NCBI RefSeq assembly: GCF_008806345.1
Contig: NZ_VZZJ01000006.1
Coordinates: 62,001-126,000, forward strand
DNA length: 64,000 nucleotides
Source: Methylobacterium planeticum
GTDB taxonomy: Bacteria > Pseudomonadota > Alphaproteobacteria > Rhizobiales > Beijerinckiaceae
Reading direction: 5' to 3'
Below the pieces are notes generated by a model. The model ran no database searches and had not been told where the DNA came from. It saw only the letters and a list, made by a program, of their open reading frames with translations. The position numbers and the translations under genes were made by a program. Shown in pieces: positions 9,100 to 18,560 of the stretch. Positions within the stretch are counted from its first letter, which is position 1. Each line of letters begins with the position of its first letter.

Positions 9100-10791
9100 A
9101 TGGCCTTGCTGGCACGCATCAGTATCACGAAGAAGATCGTCTCGGTGATCGCCCTGGTCGGGGTGGTCATCGCCGGCTGCGTGTTCTACGCGCAGGCCCG
9201 GATGACGGCGATCGACGACGCCTATTCGGTATTCCTCGAACGCGACGCCAAGGCCGCCGCCGACACGCGGCGGATGAACCGCTACATCTTCGAGATGAAC
9301 TACGCGATCTTCCGGGCCATCGCGGAGACGGAACCGACGCAGATGCAGGCCGCCGAGCGGCGCTTCGAGGCGGCCGTGCCGAAGCTTCGGGCGCTCCTTG
9401 CCGATGTGCGGCAGCTGGTTCCCGCCTTCGTGCCCCAGATCGACGCGGTCAGCGCCAAGATCGAGGTCTTCATCCGGGACGCCAGCGCGGTCCGGGCGCT
9501 CGCGCTCGAGAACCGCAACGATCAGGCGGTCGAGCTCGTCCACCGCGCGATCGATCCCGCCTTCGACGCCCTGACGAACAGCTCGATCACCCTGTCGGAG
9601 GCGATCTCGGACGCGATCAAGCGGGGCTCGGACGACCTCACGGTCCAGACGAACCAGGCTCGCCTCAACCTGATCCTGCTCAGCGCCTTCGGCGTCGCCG
9701 CCGGCTTCCTCGGCGCGATCCTGATCGCGGCTTTCGGCATCACCCGGCCGATCGGGAGCCTCGTGACGGCCCTGGAGCGGATGGCGCGGGGCGACGCCAC
9801 GGCCGAGATCCGCGAAGTCTCGCGCGGCGACGAGATCGGGGCCGTGGGCCGTGCGGTCGAGGGCATCAAGTCCATGGTGGCGCAGAAGGCCGCCGAGCAG
9901 GCGGAGATCGCCCGGATCTCGGACGCCGCCGCCGCGGACGAGCGCCGCCGCACCATGATCGAGCTTGCCGACCGGTTCGAGACGGCGGTGGGCGGCATCG
10001 TCGGCTCGGTCTCCGCCTCGGCGACCGAGCTTCAGGCGACCGCCCAGACCCTGACGGCGACCGCCACCGAGACCGCGGCCCAATCCACCACGGTGGCGGC
10101 GGCGGCGGAGCAGGCGGCCGCGAACGTCGCCGCGGTGGCGGCGGCGGCCGAGGAGCTCGGCGGCTCGGTCGACGAGATCGGCCGCCGGGCCGGCGGATCG
10201 GCGGACCTCGCCCAGGTCGCCGTCGGCGAGGCGGACGAATCCGCCCTCCTCGTCAACGCCCTCAGCGACTCGGCCAGCAAGGTCGGCGCGGTGGTGGCGA
10301 TGATCGCCAACATCGCGGGCCAGACGAACCTCCTGGCGCTGAACGCCACCATCGAGGCGGCCCGCGCCGGCGAGGCGGGGCGCGGCTTCGCGGTGGTCGC
10401 CACGGAGGTGAAGGAGCTCGCCTCGCAGACCGACCGGGCGACCCGGGAGATCTCCGACCAGATCTCGGAGATCCAGGCGGTGACCGGACGGGCGGTCTCG
10501 GCCATCGAGTCGATCTCCGGCCGCATCCGCGAGATCAACGGGGTGGCGACCTCGATCGCCGCGGCGGTGGAGGAGCAGGGTGCGGCGACCCAGGAGATCG
10601 TCCGCAACGTGGCCCAGGCCGCGGCCGGGACCACCGAGGTGACGAGCAACGTCTCGGGTGTCGCCCGCGCCGCCGAGGAGACGGGCGCGGCGGCCTCCCA
10701 GGTGCTCACCTCCGCCTCCGAGCTGTCGCGCCAGTCGGAGCATCTCGGCGACGAGGTCGGGCGCTTCCTCGCCACGGTCCGGGCCGCCTGA
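9100..10791 (+). CDS. Methyl-accepting chemotaxis protein
   Basis: This 563-residue transmembrane chemoreceptor would control CheA. It has TM1 at about residues 10-30, a periplasmic four-helix-bundle sensor (about 30-190), TM2 at about 190-212, a HAMP domain, and a cytoplasmic coiled-coil signalling domain whose tip is the highly conserved [20 protein letters not shown]. Ala/Glu-rich heptads on both sides hold candidate methylation sites. The frame is open 36 codons earlier, but GGGAGAAG seven bases before the ATG at 9100 supports this start. No che genes or CheR-binding C-terminal pentapeptide are visible. The ligand is unknown; the sensor resembles the MCP four-helix-bundle type. Confidence 0.93.
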   Translation: MALLARISITKKIVSVIALVGVVIAGCVFYAQARMTAIDDAYSVFLERDAKAAADTRRMNRYIFEMNYAIFRAIAETEPTQMQAAERRFEAAVPKLRALLADVRQLVPAFVPQIDAVSAKIEVFIRDASAVRALALENRNDQAVELVHRAIDPAFDALTNSSITLSEAISDAIKRGSDDLTVQTNQARLNLILLSAFGVAAGFLGAILIAAFGITRPIGSLVTALERMARGDATAEIREVSRGDEIGAVGRAVEGIKSMVAQKAAEQAEIARISDAAAADERRRTMIELADRFETAVGGIVGSVSASATELQATAQTLTATATETAAQSTTVAAAAEQAAANVAAVAAAAEELGGSVDEIGRRAGGSADLAQVAVGEADESALLVNALSDSASKVGAVVAMIANIAGQTNLLALNATIEAARAGEAGRGFAVVATEVKELASQTDRATREISDQISEIQAVTGRAVSAIESISGRIREINGVATSIAAAVEEQGAATQEIVRNVAQAAAGTTEVTSNVSGVARAAEETGAAASQVLTSASELSRQSEHLGDEVGRFLATVRAA

Positions 10792-11009
10792 GGCGCCCGG
10801 CTCGGCCCCGGATGCGCGATCCCTCGGCGGCCCCTCGGCGGCCCCTTGGCCGAACCGGCACGCGCCGGGACTTCGCAAGGGGCCGCCCGCACACGGGTGA
10901 TGCGCGGATAAAGCCTCGCATCGGCGCACAAACCCTCCTATAAGCCCGGCTTTCCGCGCGGGGCCTGTCCCGCGCGCGAGATCCACCGAGAGGTGCACGG
11001 GAGTTGACG

Positions 11010-12392
11010 ATGGGCGAGCGCTGGACACCGAAGACATGGCGAAACCTGCCGATCCAGCAGGTTCCCCAGTATCCGGACGCCGCCGCCCTCGAAGCGGTCG
11101 AGTCGCAGCTCGCCTCGTTTCCGCCCCTGGTTTTTGCCGGTGAGGCGCGCAAGCTGAAGAAGAGCCTCGCCAAGGTCGCGGCGGGCGAGGCGTTCCTCCT
11201 TCAGGGCGGCGATTGCGCCGAGAGCTTCGACGAGCACTCCGCCGACAACATCCGGGATTTCTTCCGCGTCTTCCTGCAGATGGCGCTGGTCCTCACCTTC
11301 GCGGGCGGCTCGCCCGTGGTGAAGGTCGGCCGCATCGCGGGCCAGTTCGCCAAGCCCCGCTCCTCGCCCACCGAGACGCTGGACGGGGTCTCCCTGCCGA
11401 GCTACCGCGGCGACATCGTCAACGGGCTGACCTTCACGGACGAGGCCCGGCTGCCCGATCCGCGCCGCCAGCTCGAGGCCTACCGGCAATCGGCCGCGAC
11501 CCTGAACCTGCTGCGCGCCTTCGCGCAGGGCGGCTACGCGAATCTCGAGAACTCGCATCGCTGGATGCTGGGCTTCGTGAAGGATTCGCCGCAATCCTCG
11601 CGCTACGCCGATTGCGCCGAGCGGATGACGGAGGCGCTGAACTTCATGCGCGCCATCGGGATCAATCCCGAGACGCACCAGGAGGTCCGCACCACCGACT
11701 TCTACACCAGCCACGAGGCGCTGCTGCTCGGCTACGAGGAGGCGCTGACCCGCGTCGATTCGACGAGCGGCGACTGGTACGCCACCTCCGGGCACATGCT
11801 CTGGGTGGGCGACCGCACGCGCCAGCCCGACCACGCGCATATCGAGTACGCCCGGGGCATCAGGAACCCGATCGGCCTCAAATGCGGGCCCTCGATGACC
11901 GGGGAGGGGCTGATCCGCCTGATCGACGCCCTCAACCCCGAGGACGAGGCCGGCCGCCTCACCCTGATCTGCCGCTTCGGCGCGGACAAGGTCGGCGACC
12001 ACCTGCCGAACCTGATCCGCACCGTCGAGCGGGAGGGCCGCAACGTGGTCTGGGCCTGCGACCCGATGCACGGCAACACCATCGCGGCGGGCCGCTACAA
12101 GACCCGGCCCTTCGAGCGGGTGATGCAGGAGATCGGGAGCTTCTTCGACATCCACCGGTCGGAGGGCTCGGTCGCGGGCGGCCTGCACCTCGAGATGACC
12201 GGCAAGGACGTCACCGAGTGCACCGGCGGCGCCCGGGCGCTCACCGCCGACGACCTGCAGGACCGCTACCACACCTATTGCGACCCCCGCCTCAACGCGG
12301 AGCAGGCGCTGGAGGTGGCCTTCCTCACGGCCGAGCTCGTCAAGCGCGAGCAGGCCGAGATCGAGCGCCCGCGCCTCGACGCCGCGGAGTGA
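11010..12392 (+). CDS. 3-deoxy-7-phosphoheptulonate synthase, class II
   Basis: It condenses phosphoenolpyruvate and erythrose 4-phosphate to DAHP, the first step of the shikimate pathway. The 460-residue product matches the class II (plant/AroA-II) family: N-terminus [19 protein letters not shown], the metal and substrate motif [11 protein letters not shown], then [16 protein letters not shown]-like [15 protein letters not shown] and CDPMHGNT near residue 350. A TTG two codons upstream is in frame, but the ATG at 11010 has CACGGGAG before it. It ends 70 bases from the cysS stop with a shared hairpin between. The class II enzyme is structurally unrelated in sequence to AroF/G/H. Confidence 0.95.
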   Translation: MGERWTPKTWRNLPIQQVPQYPDAAALEAVESQLASFPPLVFAGEARKLKKSLAKVAAGEAFLLQGGDCAESFDEHSADNIRDFFRVFLQMALVLTFAGGSPVVKVGRIAGQFAKPRSSPTETLDGVSLPSYRGDIVNGLTFTDEARLPDPRRQLEAYRQSAATLNLLRAFAQGGYANLENSHRWMLGFVKDSPQSSRYADCAERMTEALNFMRAIGINPETHQEVRTTDFYTSHEALLLGYEEALTRVDSTSGDWYATSGHMLWVGDRTRQPDHAHIEYARGIRNPIGLKCGPSMTGEGLIRLIDALNPEDEAGRLTLICRFGADKVGDHLPNLIRTVEREGRNVVWACDPMHGNTIAAGRYKTRPFERVMQEIGSFFDIHRSEGSVAGGLHLEMTGKDVTECTGGARALTADDLQDRYHTYCDPRLNAEQALEVAFLTAELVKREQAEIERPRLDAAE

Positions 12393-12401
12393 CCGGCATG
12401 T

Positions 12402-12426
12402 CCGGGACGGGCATCACCCGTCCCGG
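12402..12426. terminator. GC-rich hairpin between convergent genes
   Basis: A perfect 10-bp stem CCGGGACGGG / CCCGTCCCGG (12402-12411 with 12417-12426) encloses the loop CATCA. It sits between the convergent ends of the DAHP synthase gene (stop at 12392) and cysS (stop at 12463), so it could end both transcripts. There is no T run on either strand, so it is a terminator by position and stem strength only. Confidence 0.5.
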
Positions 12427-12462
12427 GAGGACGCCCGCGCGGACGGCGCCCGGCCTGGCGCC

Positions 12463-13845
12463 CTAGCCGGCGACGCTCCAGGTCGTGGTCCCGTCCTTGT
12501 TGTCCTTGAGGGTCACGCCCATCCCGGCGAGCGCGTCGCGGACCCGGTCGGATTCGGCCCAGTTGCGGGCGGCCCTGGCCTCGCGGCGCGCCGCGATCAG
12601 CGCCTCGATCCGCCCGACATCGACGCCCGAGGCCGCGACGGTCGCCGCCTCGCGCTCCGAGCGCGTCCGCGCCAAGAGGCCGAACAGCCCCGCACCCGCC
12701 TTCAGCGCGGCCGGATCGTCGAGCCGGTGCAGCTCGGCCAGCGCCGCCGCGGTGTTGAGGTCGTCGAGGAGCGGCCCGAGCACCGCCTCGGGCACCGGGG
12801 CGCCGGCCGGGACGTCGCCGGCGATCGCGGACCAGCGGTCGAGGGTCCGGCTCGCCTCCTCCAGGCTGCGCAGGGTCCAGTCGATCGGCTGCCGGTAATG
12901 CGTGCGCAGCATCGCGAGGCGCGCCACCTCTCCCGGCCAGTCCTTCAGCACCTCCCGGATGGTGACGAAGTTGCCGAGGGACTTCGACATCTTCTCGCCC
13001 TCGACCTGCAGGAAGCCGTTGTGCAGCCAGACATGGGCCATCACCGGCGTGCCGAAGCAGCAGCGCGACTGGGCCACCTCGTTCTCGTGGTGGGGGAAGA
13101 TCAGGTCGATGCCGCCCGCGTGGATGTCGAAGGTCTCGCCGAGATGCTTCCACGACATCGCCGAGCACTCGATGTGCCAGCCGGGGCGCCCGGGCGCCGC
13201 GATGCCGGCGGGGGAGGGCCAGGCGGGCTCGCCGGGCTTCGAGGGCTTCCACAGCACGAAATCGAGGGGCGAGCGCTTGTAGGGCGCGACCTCGACCCGG
13301 GCGCCGGCCTCCATCTCGTCGAGGGGCCGCTTCGAGAGGGCGCCGTAATCGGGCATCGAGGGCACGTCGAACAGGACGTGCCCCTCCGCCACGTAGGCGT
13401 GGCCGGCGGCGACCAGGCCCTCGATCAGGCCGACCATCTCGCGGATGTGGTCGGTGGCCCGGGGCTCGACGAAGCGCGGGCGCGCGCCCGCGACGTTGAC
13501 CTCCTCGGGCATCAGCACGCCGAGCGCCCGGATATCCGCGTGGAAGGCCGCGAGGGTGCCGTCGGTGAGTTCGCGGATCGAGATGCCGCGCTCGGCCGCC
13601 CGCGCGTTGATCTTGTCGTCCACGTCCGTGACGTTGCGCGCGTAGGTGACGTGCTCCGCCCCGTAGAGGTGGCGCAAGAGCCGGAACAGCAGGTCGAAGA
13701 CGATGATCGGCCGCGCGTTGCCGATATGGGCCGCGTCGTAGACGGTCGGGCCGCAGGCATACATGCGCACGTTCGACGAATCGATCGGCGCGAAGGGCGC
13801 CTTCTCGCGGGTCAGCGTGTTGTAGAGCCGCAACAACGGGGCCAT
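12463..13845 (-). CDS. cysS: Cysteinyl-tRNA synthetase
   Basis: This class I aminoacyl-tRNA synthetase charges tRNA-Cys. The 460-residue product has the zinc cysteine and HIGH-type segment [19 protein letters not shown] near the N-terminus, the WHIECSAM and [15 protein letters not shown] zinc-site motifs, and EKMSKSLGN. The C-terminal helical region is complete. The frame is open 67 codons further upstream, but the ATG at 13845 ([18 protein letters not shown]) matches the family N-terminus. It diverges from a small secreted-protein gene, with 230 bases between the starts. Confidence 0.96.
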   Translation of the reverse strand: MAPLLRLYNTLTREKAPFAPIDSSNVRMYACGPTVYDAAHIGNARPIIVFDLLFRLLRHLYGAEHVTYARNVTDVDDKINARAAERGISIRELTDGTLAAFHADIRALGVLMPEEVNVAGARPRFVEPRATDHIREMVGLIEGLVAAGHAYVAEGHVLFDVPSMPDYGALSKRPLDEMEAGARVEVAPYKRSPLDFVLWKPSKPGEPAWPSPAGIAAPGRPGWHIECSAMSWKHLGETFDIHAGGIDLIFPHHENEVAQSRCCFGTPVMAHVWLHNGFLQVEGEKMSKSLGNFVTIREVLKDWPGEVARLAMLRTHYRQPIDWTLRSLEEASRTLDRWSAIAGDVPAGAPVPEAVLGPLLDDLNTAAALAELHRLDDPAALKAGAGLFGLLARTRSEREAATVAASGVDVGRIEALIAARREARAARNWAESDRVRDALAGMGVTLKDNKDGTTTWSVAG

Positions 13846-14075
13846 GAAACCAACTCTCGTCCCTGGGGCCGCCGACGGGTCTCCCGGCCGTGTTGCGCGG
13901 AGGCGACGGCTCCGGCGGCTGACCTGCGCTAACCCAAAACGGTGAGCATTTCGAGAACGTCGACGGGCGAACGCCCCGGCGCCTCCGGCAAATGCGGACC
14001 GACGCCTAAAGCCTTTGTTTACCCACCCGTCGGAACTTCGGTCCAACCGGACTTCCCAGTGACGAGGAATCTTTC

Positions 14076-14426
14076 ATGCGACGCTCGGCTCTCGGCCTCG
14101 GCGCCCTGTTCAGCGCTGCCCTCATCGCGTCGCTCGCGCACACGGCGATCGCCGGCCCGGACGGCGAGACCCCGTCGCCGGCCCCGGCCCATGTCGAGAA
14201 GACCTTCCTGATCCCCTCGAGCGAGGGCTACGGCGTCGGCGACTGCCTCAGCGACGGCAAGAGCGAGTGCGGCCAGGTCGTCGCCAACGCCTGGTGCGAG
14301 GCGCAGGGCTTCGCGGCCGCCGGCTCCTACGGCATCGCGGCGGCCGACGAGTACACCGGCGCGATCGAGGCCGCGCCGGCACCGAAGCTCGACGAGCGCC
14401 CGATCCGCATCACCTGCCGGGACTGA
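14076..14426 (+). CDS. Secreted hypothetical protein, 116 aa
   Basis: I do not recognise the family. It has a signal peptide (MRRSALGLGALFSAALIASL, cleavage near AIAG) and a short mature domain with four cysteines (GDCLSDG, SECGQ, AWCEAQGF, ITCRD) that probably form two disulfides in the periplasm. GAGGAATC lies just before the ATG as a ribosome-binding site. It converges on the creA gene with a 43-base gap. The motif GYGVGDCL and the pattern of cysteines recall small conserved exported proteins of Hyphomicrobiales, but no function can be assigned. Confidence 0.7.
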   Translation: MRRSALGLGALFSAALIASLAHTAIAGPDGETPSPAPAHVEKTFLIPSSEGYGVGDCLSDGKSECGQVVANAWCEAQGFAAAGSYGIAAADEYTGAIEAAPAPKLDERPIRITCRD

Positions 14427-14469
14427 GCCCGCCGCGGCCGGCGCGCCGCGACGGATCCGTTCCGCAGCC

Positions 14470-15036
14470 TCAGCCCTTGAGGAAGTCGGCGCATTTCGGC
14501 GGCGCCTCGGTGCCCCAGGGCATCAGCGGCACCGTCGAGGTCGAGTTCTTGGGCGAGCCCTGGATCACCCTGTCCGAATAGACCATGTAGATCAGCGTGT
14601 TGCGCTTGGCGTCGCAGCCGCGCACGATCTGCATCGACTTGAAGATCAGCGAGCGCCGCTCGCTGAACACGACCTCGCCCTGGCCGAACTTGCCCTTGAA
14701 CTGCACCGGGCCGACCTGCCGGCAGGCGAGGGAGATGTCCGAGACGTCCTCGGCGAGGCCGAGGGTGCCCTTGATGCCGCCCTTCTCGGGCTGGGTGTAG
14801 TGGCAGGCCACGCCGCCGACGATCGGGTCGTCGATGCCGTAGACCACCAGCTTGTCGTTGGGCGTCAGCGGGCGCCACACCGTCGACTTGTCGAAGATGC
14901 GGTCCGGCTCCTGCGCCGAGGCCGGGACGCAGAGCCCGGCCGCCATCAGGCCGACCGCCATGGCTCCGGCCGCCGCCATCCTGCGCGCCGTCCTGGCGGC
15001 CGCCGTGCCGCCTGTGAGACCCCGAAGCCACATCAT
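14470..15036 (-). CDS. creA: CreA family periplasmic protein
   Basis: CreA proteins are small exported proteins of unknown role, first noted beside the E. coli creBCD genes. The mature part shows the family signatures VYGIDDPIVGGVACHYTQP, DISLACRQVGP and SMQIVRGCDAKRNTLIYMVY. The sequence is open to an ATG at 15069, but the ATG pair at 15036/15033 has GGGGA about nine bases upstream and begins a compact signal peptide (hydrophobic AAGAMAVGLMAAGLCVPASA), so 15036 is preferred. No creBCD genes are nearby. It diverges from the DUF2865 gene; the 150 bases between hold an EcfG-like promoter for the latter. Confidence 0.85.
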   Translation of the reverse strand: MMWLRGLTGGTAAARTARRMAAAGAMAVGLMAAGLCVPASAQEPDRIFDKSTVWRPLTPNDKLVVYGIDDPIVGGVACHYTQPEKGGIKGTLGLAEDVSDISLACRQVGPVQFKGKFGQGEVVFSERRSLIFKSMQIVRGCDAKRNTLIYMVYSDRVIQGSPKNSTSTVPLMPWGTEAPPKCADFLKG

Positions 15037-15149
15037 CCGACCATTCCCCGCAAGTGCGCTGTCGGGCATGTAGGGGGGCTGTCGCCGGGGAGCGAGGGGG
15101 TTTAAAAAAGTTAAGCTCCGTCACCTTCCGGACCGTTCGGCCCGGCACT

Positions 15150-15174
15150 GGAACCGCCAAGCTTCAGACCCGTT
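15150..15174 (+). promoter_or_regulatory. Candidate EcfG (general stress response) promoter
   Basis: GGAAC at 15150-15154 and CGTT at 15171-15174 are separated by 16 bases, an exact match to the GGAAC-N16/17-CGTT consensus known for EcfG sigma factors of Alphaproteobacteria. The DUF2865 start codon at 15187 lies only 12 bases after CGTT, so a transcript would have a leader of roughly six bases. Either the mRNA is nearly leaderless, the true start is further in, or the match is chance. Confidence 0.5.
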
Positions 15175-15186
15175 GCCACGAGAGTC

Positions 15187-16191
15187 ATGCCGCTGATCCG
15201 TTCGCAGACACGTCAGCTCGTCCGGGTGCTCGCCGCCGCCCTCTGCGTCGCCGTGGCGGGCATCGGCGCGGCCGCGGCGCAGACCTCCGGCGCCTGCCAG
15301 CGCTACCGCGCCGAGCTCGCCAATGTGAGCGACGGGGCGAGCGTCGCCCGCGCGCTCCAGAGCGAGATCGCCCGGCTCGAAGCCTATTTCCGCACCCTCA
15401 ACTGCGAGGGCGGCAAGTTCCTGTTCTTCGACACGCGGCCCCCGCAATGCGGCGCCGTCGAGCAGCGCATCCGCGCCCTCAACGCCGGCTACGGGCCCGA
15501 GAACGGCGAGGTCGCGGCCGCGCGGCGGCGCCAGCTCCAGGCCGCCGTGGCGAGCGCCTGCGCCGACCAGCCGCGCGGAGCCGACGCCGCGTCCGACCTC
15601 TACGCCCGCGGCGGCTCGCAGGTGATCTGCGTGCGCACCTGCGACGGCGCCTACTTCCCGATGAACAACCTGCCGGACGGGCGCGAGGGCGCGAACGAGC
15701 TGTGCCAGGCGCTCTGCCCCGGTGCCGAGGCCGCGGCCTACTCGATGCCTCGGGGCGACGACGCGCTCAAGCACGCCGCCACCGTCAAGGGCAGCCGCGC
15801 CTACGCCTCCCTCGCCAACGCCTTCAAGTTCCAGAAGGCCTTCGTGCCGAACTGCTCGTGCAAGCGCGAGGGCCAGAGCTGGGCCCAGTCCCTGGTCAAG
15901 GCCGAGAGCATGCTGGTGCGGCACAAGGGCGACATCTTCGTCACGCCGATGCAGGCCGAGGCCCTGTCGCGCCCGAAGGTCCGCCTGACCCTCGTCGGGC
16001 GCGCCGACAAGACCGCCGCCGGCCTCGCGGCGGACGCGGCCGGACGCGCCGGCGAGGCGGCCCCCCTCGTGCCCGACGCCGCGGTGGCGACGGCCAAGGA
16101 CGAGCGCGCGCCGATCCGCGTCATCGCCCCGAACGTGATCGCGGTGCCGAAGCTCCTGGCCGTCCCGGGCCCCGTCACCGCCACGCCCTGA
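15187..16191 (+). CDS. DUF2865 domain exported protein
   Basis: The 334-residue product has a signal peptide (hydrophobic core VLAAALCVAVAGIGAAAAQ), a helical segment, and the cysteine-rich DUF2865 core with VCVRTCDG-like ICVRTCDGAYFPMNN, ELCQALCPGAEA and FVPNCSCKREG. Eight or so cysteines suggest disulfides in the periplasm. The family is confined largely to Hyphomicrobiales and has no known function. GAGAG precedes the ATG. An EcfG-type promoter motif lies directly upstream, suggesting stress control (inference). The next gene on the same strand, an OmpA-domain protein, starts 164 bases later. Confidence 0.82.
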   Translation: MPLIRSQTRQLVRVLAAALCVAVAGIGAAAAQTSGACQRYRAELANVSDGASVARALQSEIARLEAYFRTLNCEGGKFLFFDTRPPQCGAVEQRIRALNAGYGPENGEVAAARRRQLQAAVASACADQPRGADAASDLYARGGSQVICVRTCDGAYFPMNNLPDGREGANELCQALCPGAEAAAYSMPRGDDALKHAATVKGSRAYASLANAFKFQKAFVPNCSCKREGQSWAQSLVKAESMLVRHKGDIFVTPMQAEALSRPKVRLTLVGRADKTAAGLAADAAGRAGEAAPLVPDAAVATAKDERAPIRVIAPNVIAVPKLLAVPGPVTATP

Positions 16192-16294
16192 CGCGGCGCG
16201 CCGGCCCCGGCGCAGATCCTCCGAAGCATCCACCCCAACCGAACGGGCACGCGCGACAGCATCGCCCGCGTCTCGATTTGACCTCCGGCATTCT

Positions 16295-16319
16295 GGAACC
16301 ATATCGGCCCGACCCTGTT
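16295..16319 (+). promoter_or_regulatory. Weak EcfG-like promoter before the OmpA-domain gene
   Basis: GGAAC at 16295-16299 is followed after 17 bases by GTT (16317-16319), that is GGAAC-N16-TGTT with one mismatch to the CGTT box. It ends 36 bases before the ATG at 16356, a normal leader length. The match is imperfect and the call rests on similarity to the exact element before the neighbouring DUF2865 gene. Confidence 0.3.
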
Positions 16320-16355
16320 GGGAACGCCCCGACCCAGAATGCGAGACATGACCTG

Positions 16356-18509
16356 ATGCGGACGACCCGCCTGCTGCTCCTGACCGGCACCATGCTGCCC
16401 GGCCTCCTCCTCTCGGGCCCGACGCTGTCGCGGTCCGGGGACGCGGTCTCGGGCACCATTCTCCTGGCGCAGGGCGGCCCCGGCGGCGAGCGCGAGCCCC
16501 GCGGCGAAGGCCCGCGCGGCGGCGGCGGCGAAGGCCCGCGCGGCGGCGGGCGCCCAGAGCGCGGCCCCGGCGCGGAGCGGGGACCGGCCGAGCGGGCGGC
16601 CCCGCCCCGGCCCGAGCGACCGGAGCCGCGGCCCGAGCGGCCTGCGCCGGAGCGTGCGCAGGAACGGCCGGCCGCGCGTCCCGAGCGCGCGCCCGAGGCG
16701 CGTCCCGAGCGCGCCCCCGAGCGGCCTGCGCCGCGGCAAGAGCGGCAGGAGCGGCCCGAACCGCGCGAGGACCGCGCCCCCCCGGCGCGTCCCGAGAGGC
16801 GCGACCCCGACGAGCGCCCGGCCGCCCGCGAGCGCGCCCCCGATCGCCCCGACCGCGCCGCGCCGGACCGCCGCGAGGCGCCGTCCCCGAACCGCCGCGA
16901 GGCGCCGGATCAGGAGCGCCGCGAGGCGCCCGGCCCGGATCGCCGCGAGGGACCGGGCCGGGAGCGGCGCGCGCCGGACGGCGGCACCGCGCCGGCCCAG
17001 CGCCAAGCTCCGACTGCGCCCACCCCGACGGCGCCTGTCCCGACGGCGCCCGCCCCGGCCGCGCCGGCTCCGGCCCCGCAGCGGGCGCCCGAGCCCCGCG
17101 GGCCCAACGATCAGCGCACCGGGCCGGCCGAGCGCACGGCCCCGAACGCCGCCCCCGGTGTCCCCGGACGCCCGGTCCAGCCGAATGCCGCGCCGGATGC
17201 GGGCGCAGGGGCCGTCGCGCCGCGCCCCGACGCGCCGCCGAACGCGGCTCCCGGCGTGCCCGGCCGTCCGGTCCAGGCTCCCAACGCGGCGCCGGGCGGC
17301 CCCGGCCGCCCCGTCCAGGCGCCCAACGCGGCCCCGGGCGTTCCGGGCCGTCCCGTTCAGCCGAACGCTGCGCCGCCCGGCACCGGCGGCGGCAATCTCG
17401 AGACGGCCCCCGGCGCGGCGCCGAACGCCCGCCCCGGCATTCCCGGCCAGCCGGTCCCGGATGCGGGCCAGCCCGGTCTCGGCGGGCCGCCGGCGGGCCG
17501 CGTCGACGACCGCGGCGGGCGCGGCGCACGCGACGGCTTCAACGCGCCGGGGCGCCCGAACTACATCCCGGGCGGCTTCCGGGAGGACGACGCGGACGTC
17601 CGCGACTACGACCGGATCCGCCGCGACCGCCGCGAGTTCAACGAGGACGGGCGCACCTATATCCGCGAGCCCGGCCGCCTCATCGTGCGCGACCGCGGCG
17701 GCTACTTCATCCGCCACGACGAGAACGAGCGCTTTCGCGATCTCGACCGGCGCGGCTACCGCAGCGAGCGCCGGGGCAGCGATACGGTCACCTACCTGCA
17801 GCGGCCGGGCGGCGAGGTCATCGTCACCGTGGTGGACGATGACGGCCGGCTGCTGCGGCGCTCCCGCCGCTTCCGGGACGGGCGCGAGGTCGTGCTCATC
17901 GACAACGCCTACGGGGGCCGGGCCCGCCCGATCTACGAGGACGTGGTCGACCTGCCGCCCCCCGACATCCGGATCCCGCGCGACCGCTACGTGGTCGAGT
18001 ACGAGGGGGCGGACGAGCGCAGCGTCTACGAGGCACTCTCGGCCCCGCCGGTGATGGCGGTGGACCGGCGCTACACCCTCGATCAGGTCCGCAACAGCCC
18101 GCAGCTGCGCGCCCGCATGCGCAGCGTGGACATCGACACGATCAACTTCGACACCGGTTCCTTCACGGTGACGCCGGACCAGGCGGCCCGGCTCGCCACC
18201 ATCGCGGCGGCCATCAACCAGTCGATCCGCGCCAACCCGCAGGAGGTCTTCCTGATCGAGGGCTACACCGACGCGGTCGGCGCCGACATCGACAACCTCT
18301 CCCTGTCGGATCGCCGCGCCCAATCGGTCGCCACCGTGCTCACCCAGCAATTCCAGGTCCCGCCCGAGAACCTGACGACGCAGGGCTACGGCGAGCAGTA
18401 CCTCAAGGTGAACACCCAGAACGCCTCCCGCGAGAACCGCCGCGTCACCGTCCGGCGCATCACGCCGCTGATCCAGCAGGGGCAAGCCGAGGGCGCGCCG
18501 CCGCGGTGA
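16356..18509 (+). CDS. OmpA-domain protein with long Pro/Arg-rich region
   Basis: The 717-residue product has a signal-like N-terminus (MRTTRLLLLTGTMLPGLLLS). About 370 residues of low complexity follow, first Arg/Pro/Glu-rich with RREAP units, then Asn/Ala/Pro/Gly-rich with PNAAPGVPGRPVQ units. A charged region (about 400-560) rich in RDRR and YIRE comes next. The C-terminal OmpA-like domain (about 590-700) contains FLIEGYTDAVGADIDNLSLS, the peptidoglycan-binding pattern. It is probably anchored to peptidoglycan at the cell envelope, with an extended periplasmic or surface spacer. The frame is open far upstream of 16356, but that ATG alone gives an export signal. Base composition is extreme even for this genome. 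Confidence 0.85.
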   Translation: MRTTRLLLLTGTMLPGLLLSGPTLSRSGDAVSGTILLAQGGPGGEREPRGEGPRGGGGEGPRGGGRPERGPGAERGPAERAAPPRPERPEPRPERPAPERAQERPAARPERAPEARPERAPERPAPRQERQERPEPREDRAPPARPERRDPDERPAARERAPDRPDRAAPDRREAPSPNRREAPDQERREAPGPDRREGPGRERRAPDGGTAPAQRQAPTAPTPTAPVPTAPAPAAPAPAPQRAPEPRGPNDQRTGPAERTAPNAAPGVPGRPVQPNAAPDAGAGAVAPRPDAPPNAAPGVPGRPVQAPNAAPGGPGRPVQAPNAAPGVPGRPVQPNAAPPGTGGGNLETAPGAAPNARPGIPGQPVPDAGQPGLGGPPAGRVDDRGGRGARDGFNAPGRPNYIPGGFREDDADVRDYDRIRRDRREFNEDGRTYIREPGRLIVRDRGGYFIRHDENERFRDLDRRGYRSERRGSDTVTYLQRPGGEVIVTVVDDDGRLLRRSRRFRDGREVVLIDNAYGGRARPIYEDVVDLPPPDIRIPRDRYVVEYEGADERSVYEALSAPPVMAVDRRYTLDQVRNSPQLRARMRSVDIDTINFDTGSFTVTPDQAARLATIAAAINQSIRANPQEVFLIEGYTDAVGADIDNLSLSDRRAQSVATVLTQQFQVPPENLTTQGYGEQYLKVNTQNASRENRRVTVRRITPLIQQGQAEGAPPR
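17142..17370 (+). repeat. In-frame PNAAPGxPGRPVQ repeats
   Basis: Within the OmpA-domain gene, units reading PNAAPGVPGRPVQ recur at residue 263 onward, with four near-identical copies separated by 2-20 residues, followed by degenerate relatives (NARPGIPGQPV). A second set, RREAP, recurs four times at about 16870-16930. Synonymous base differences between units show that protein sequence rather than recent DNA duplication is conserved. Confidence 0.8.
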
Positions 18510-18560
18510 CGGCGAGGGCCACGCCTCCCCGGTCCGGGACCGTTCGCGTGAGCGCATCGG

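Noticed and set aside
14044..14070. GGAAC before the 116-residue secreted protein gene
   Set aside because: No CGTT or GTT at 16-17 bases; the downstream bases read TTCCC.
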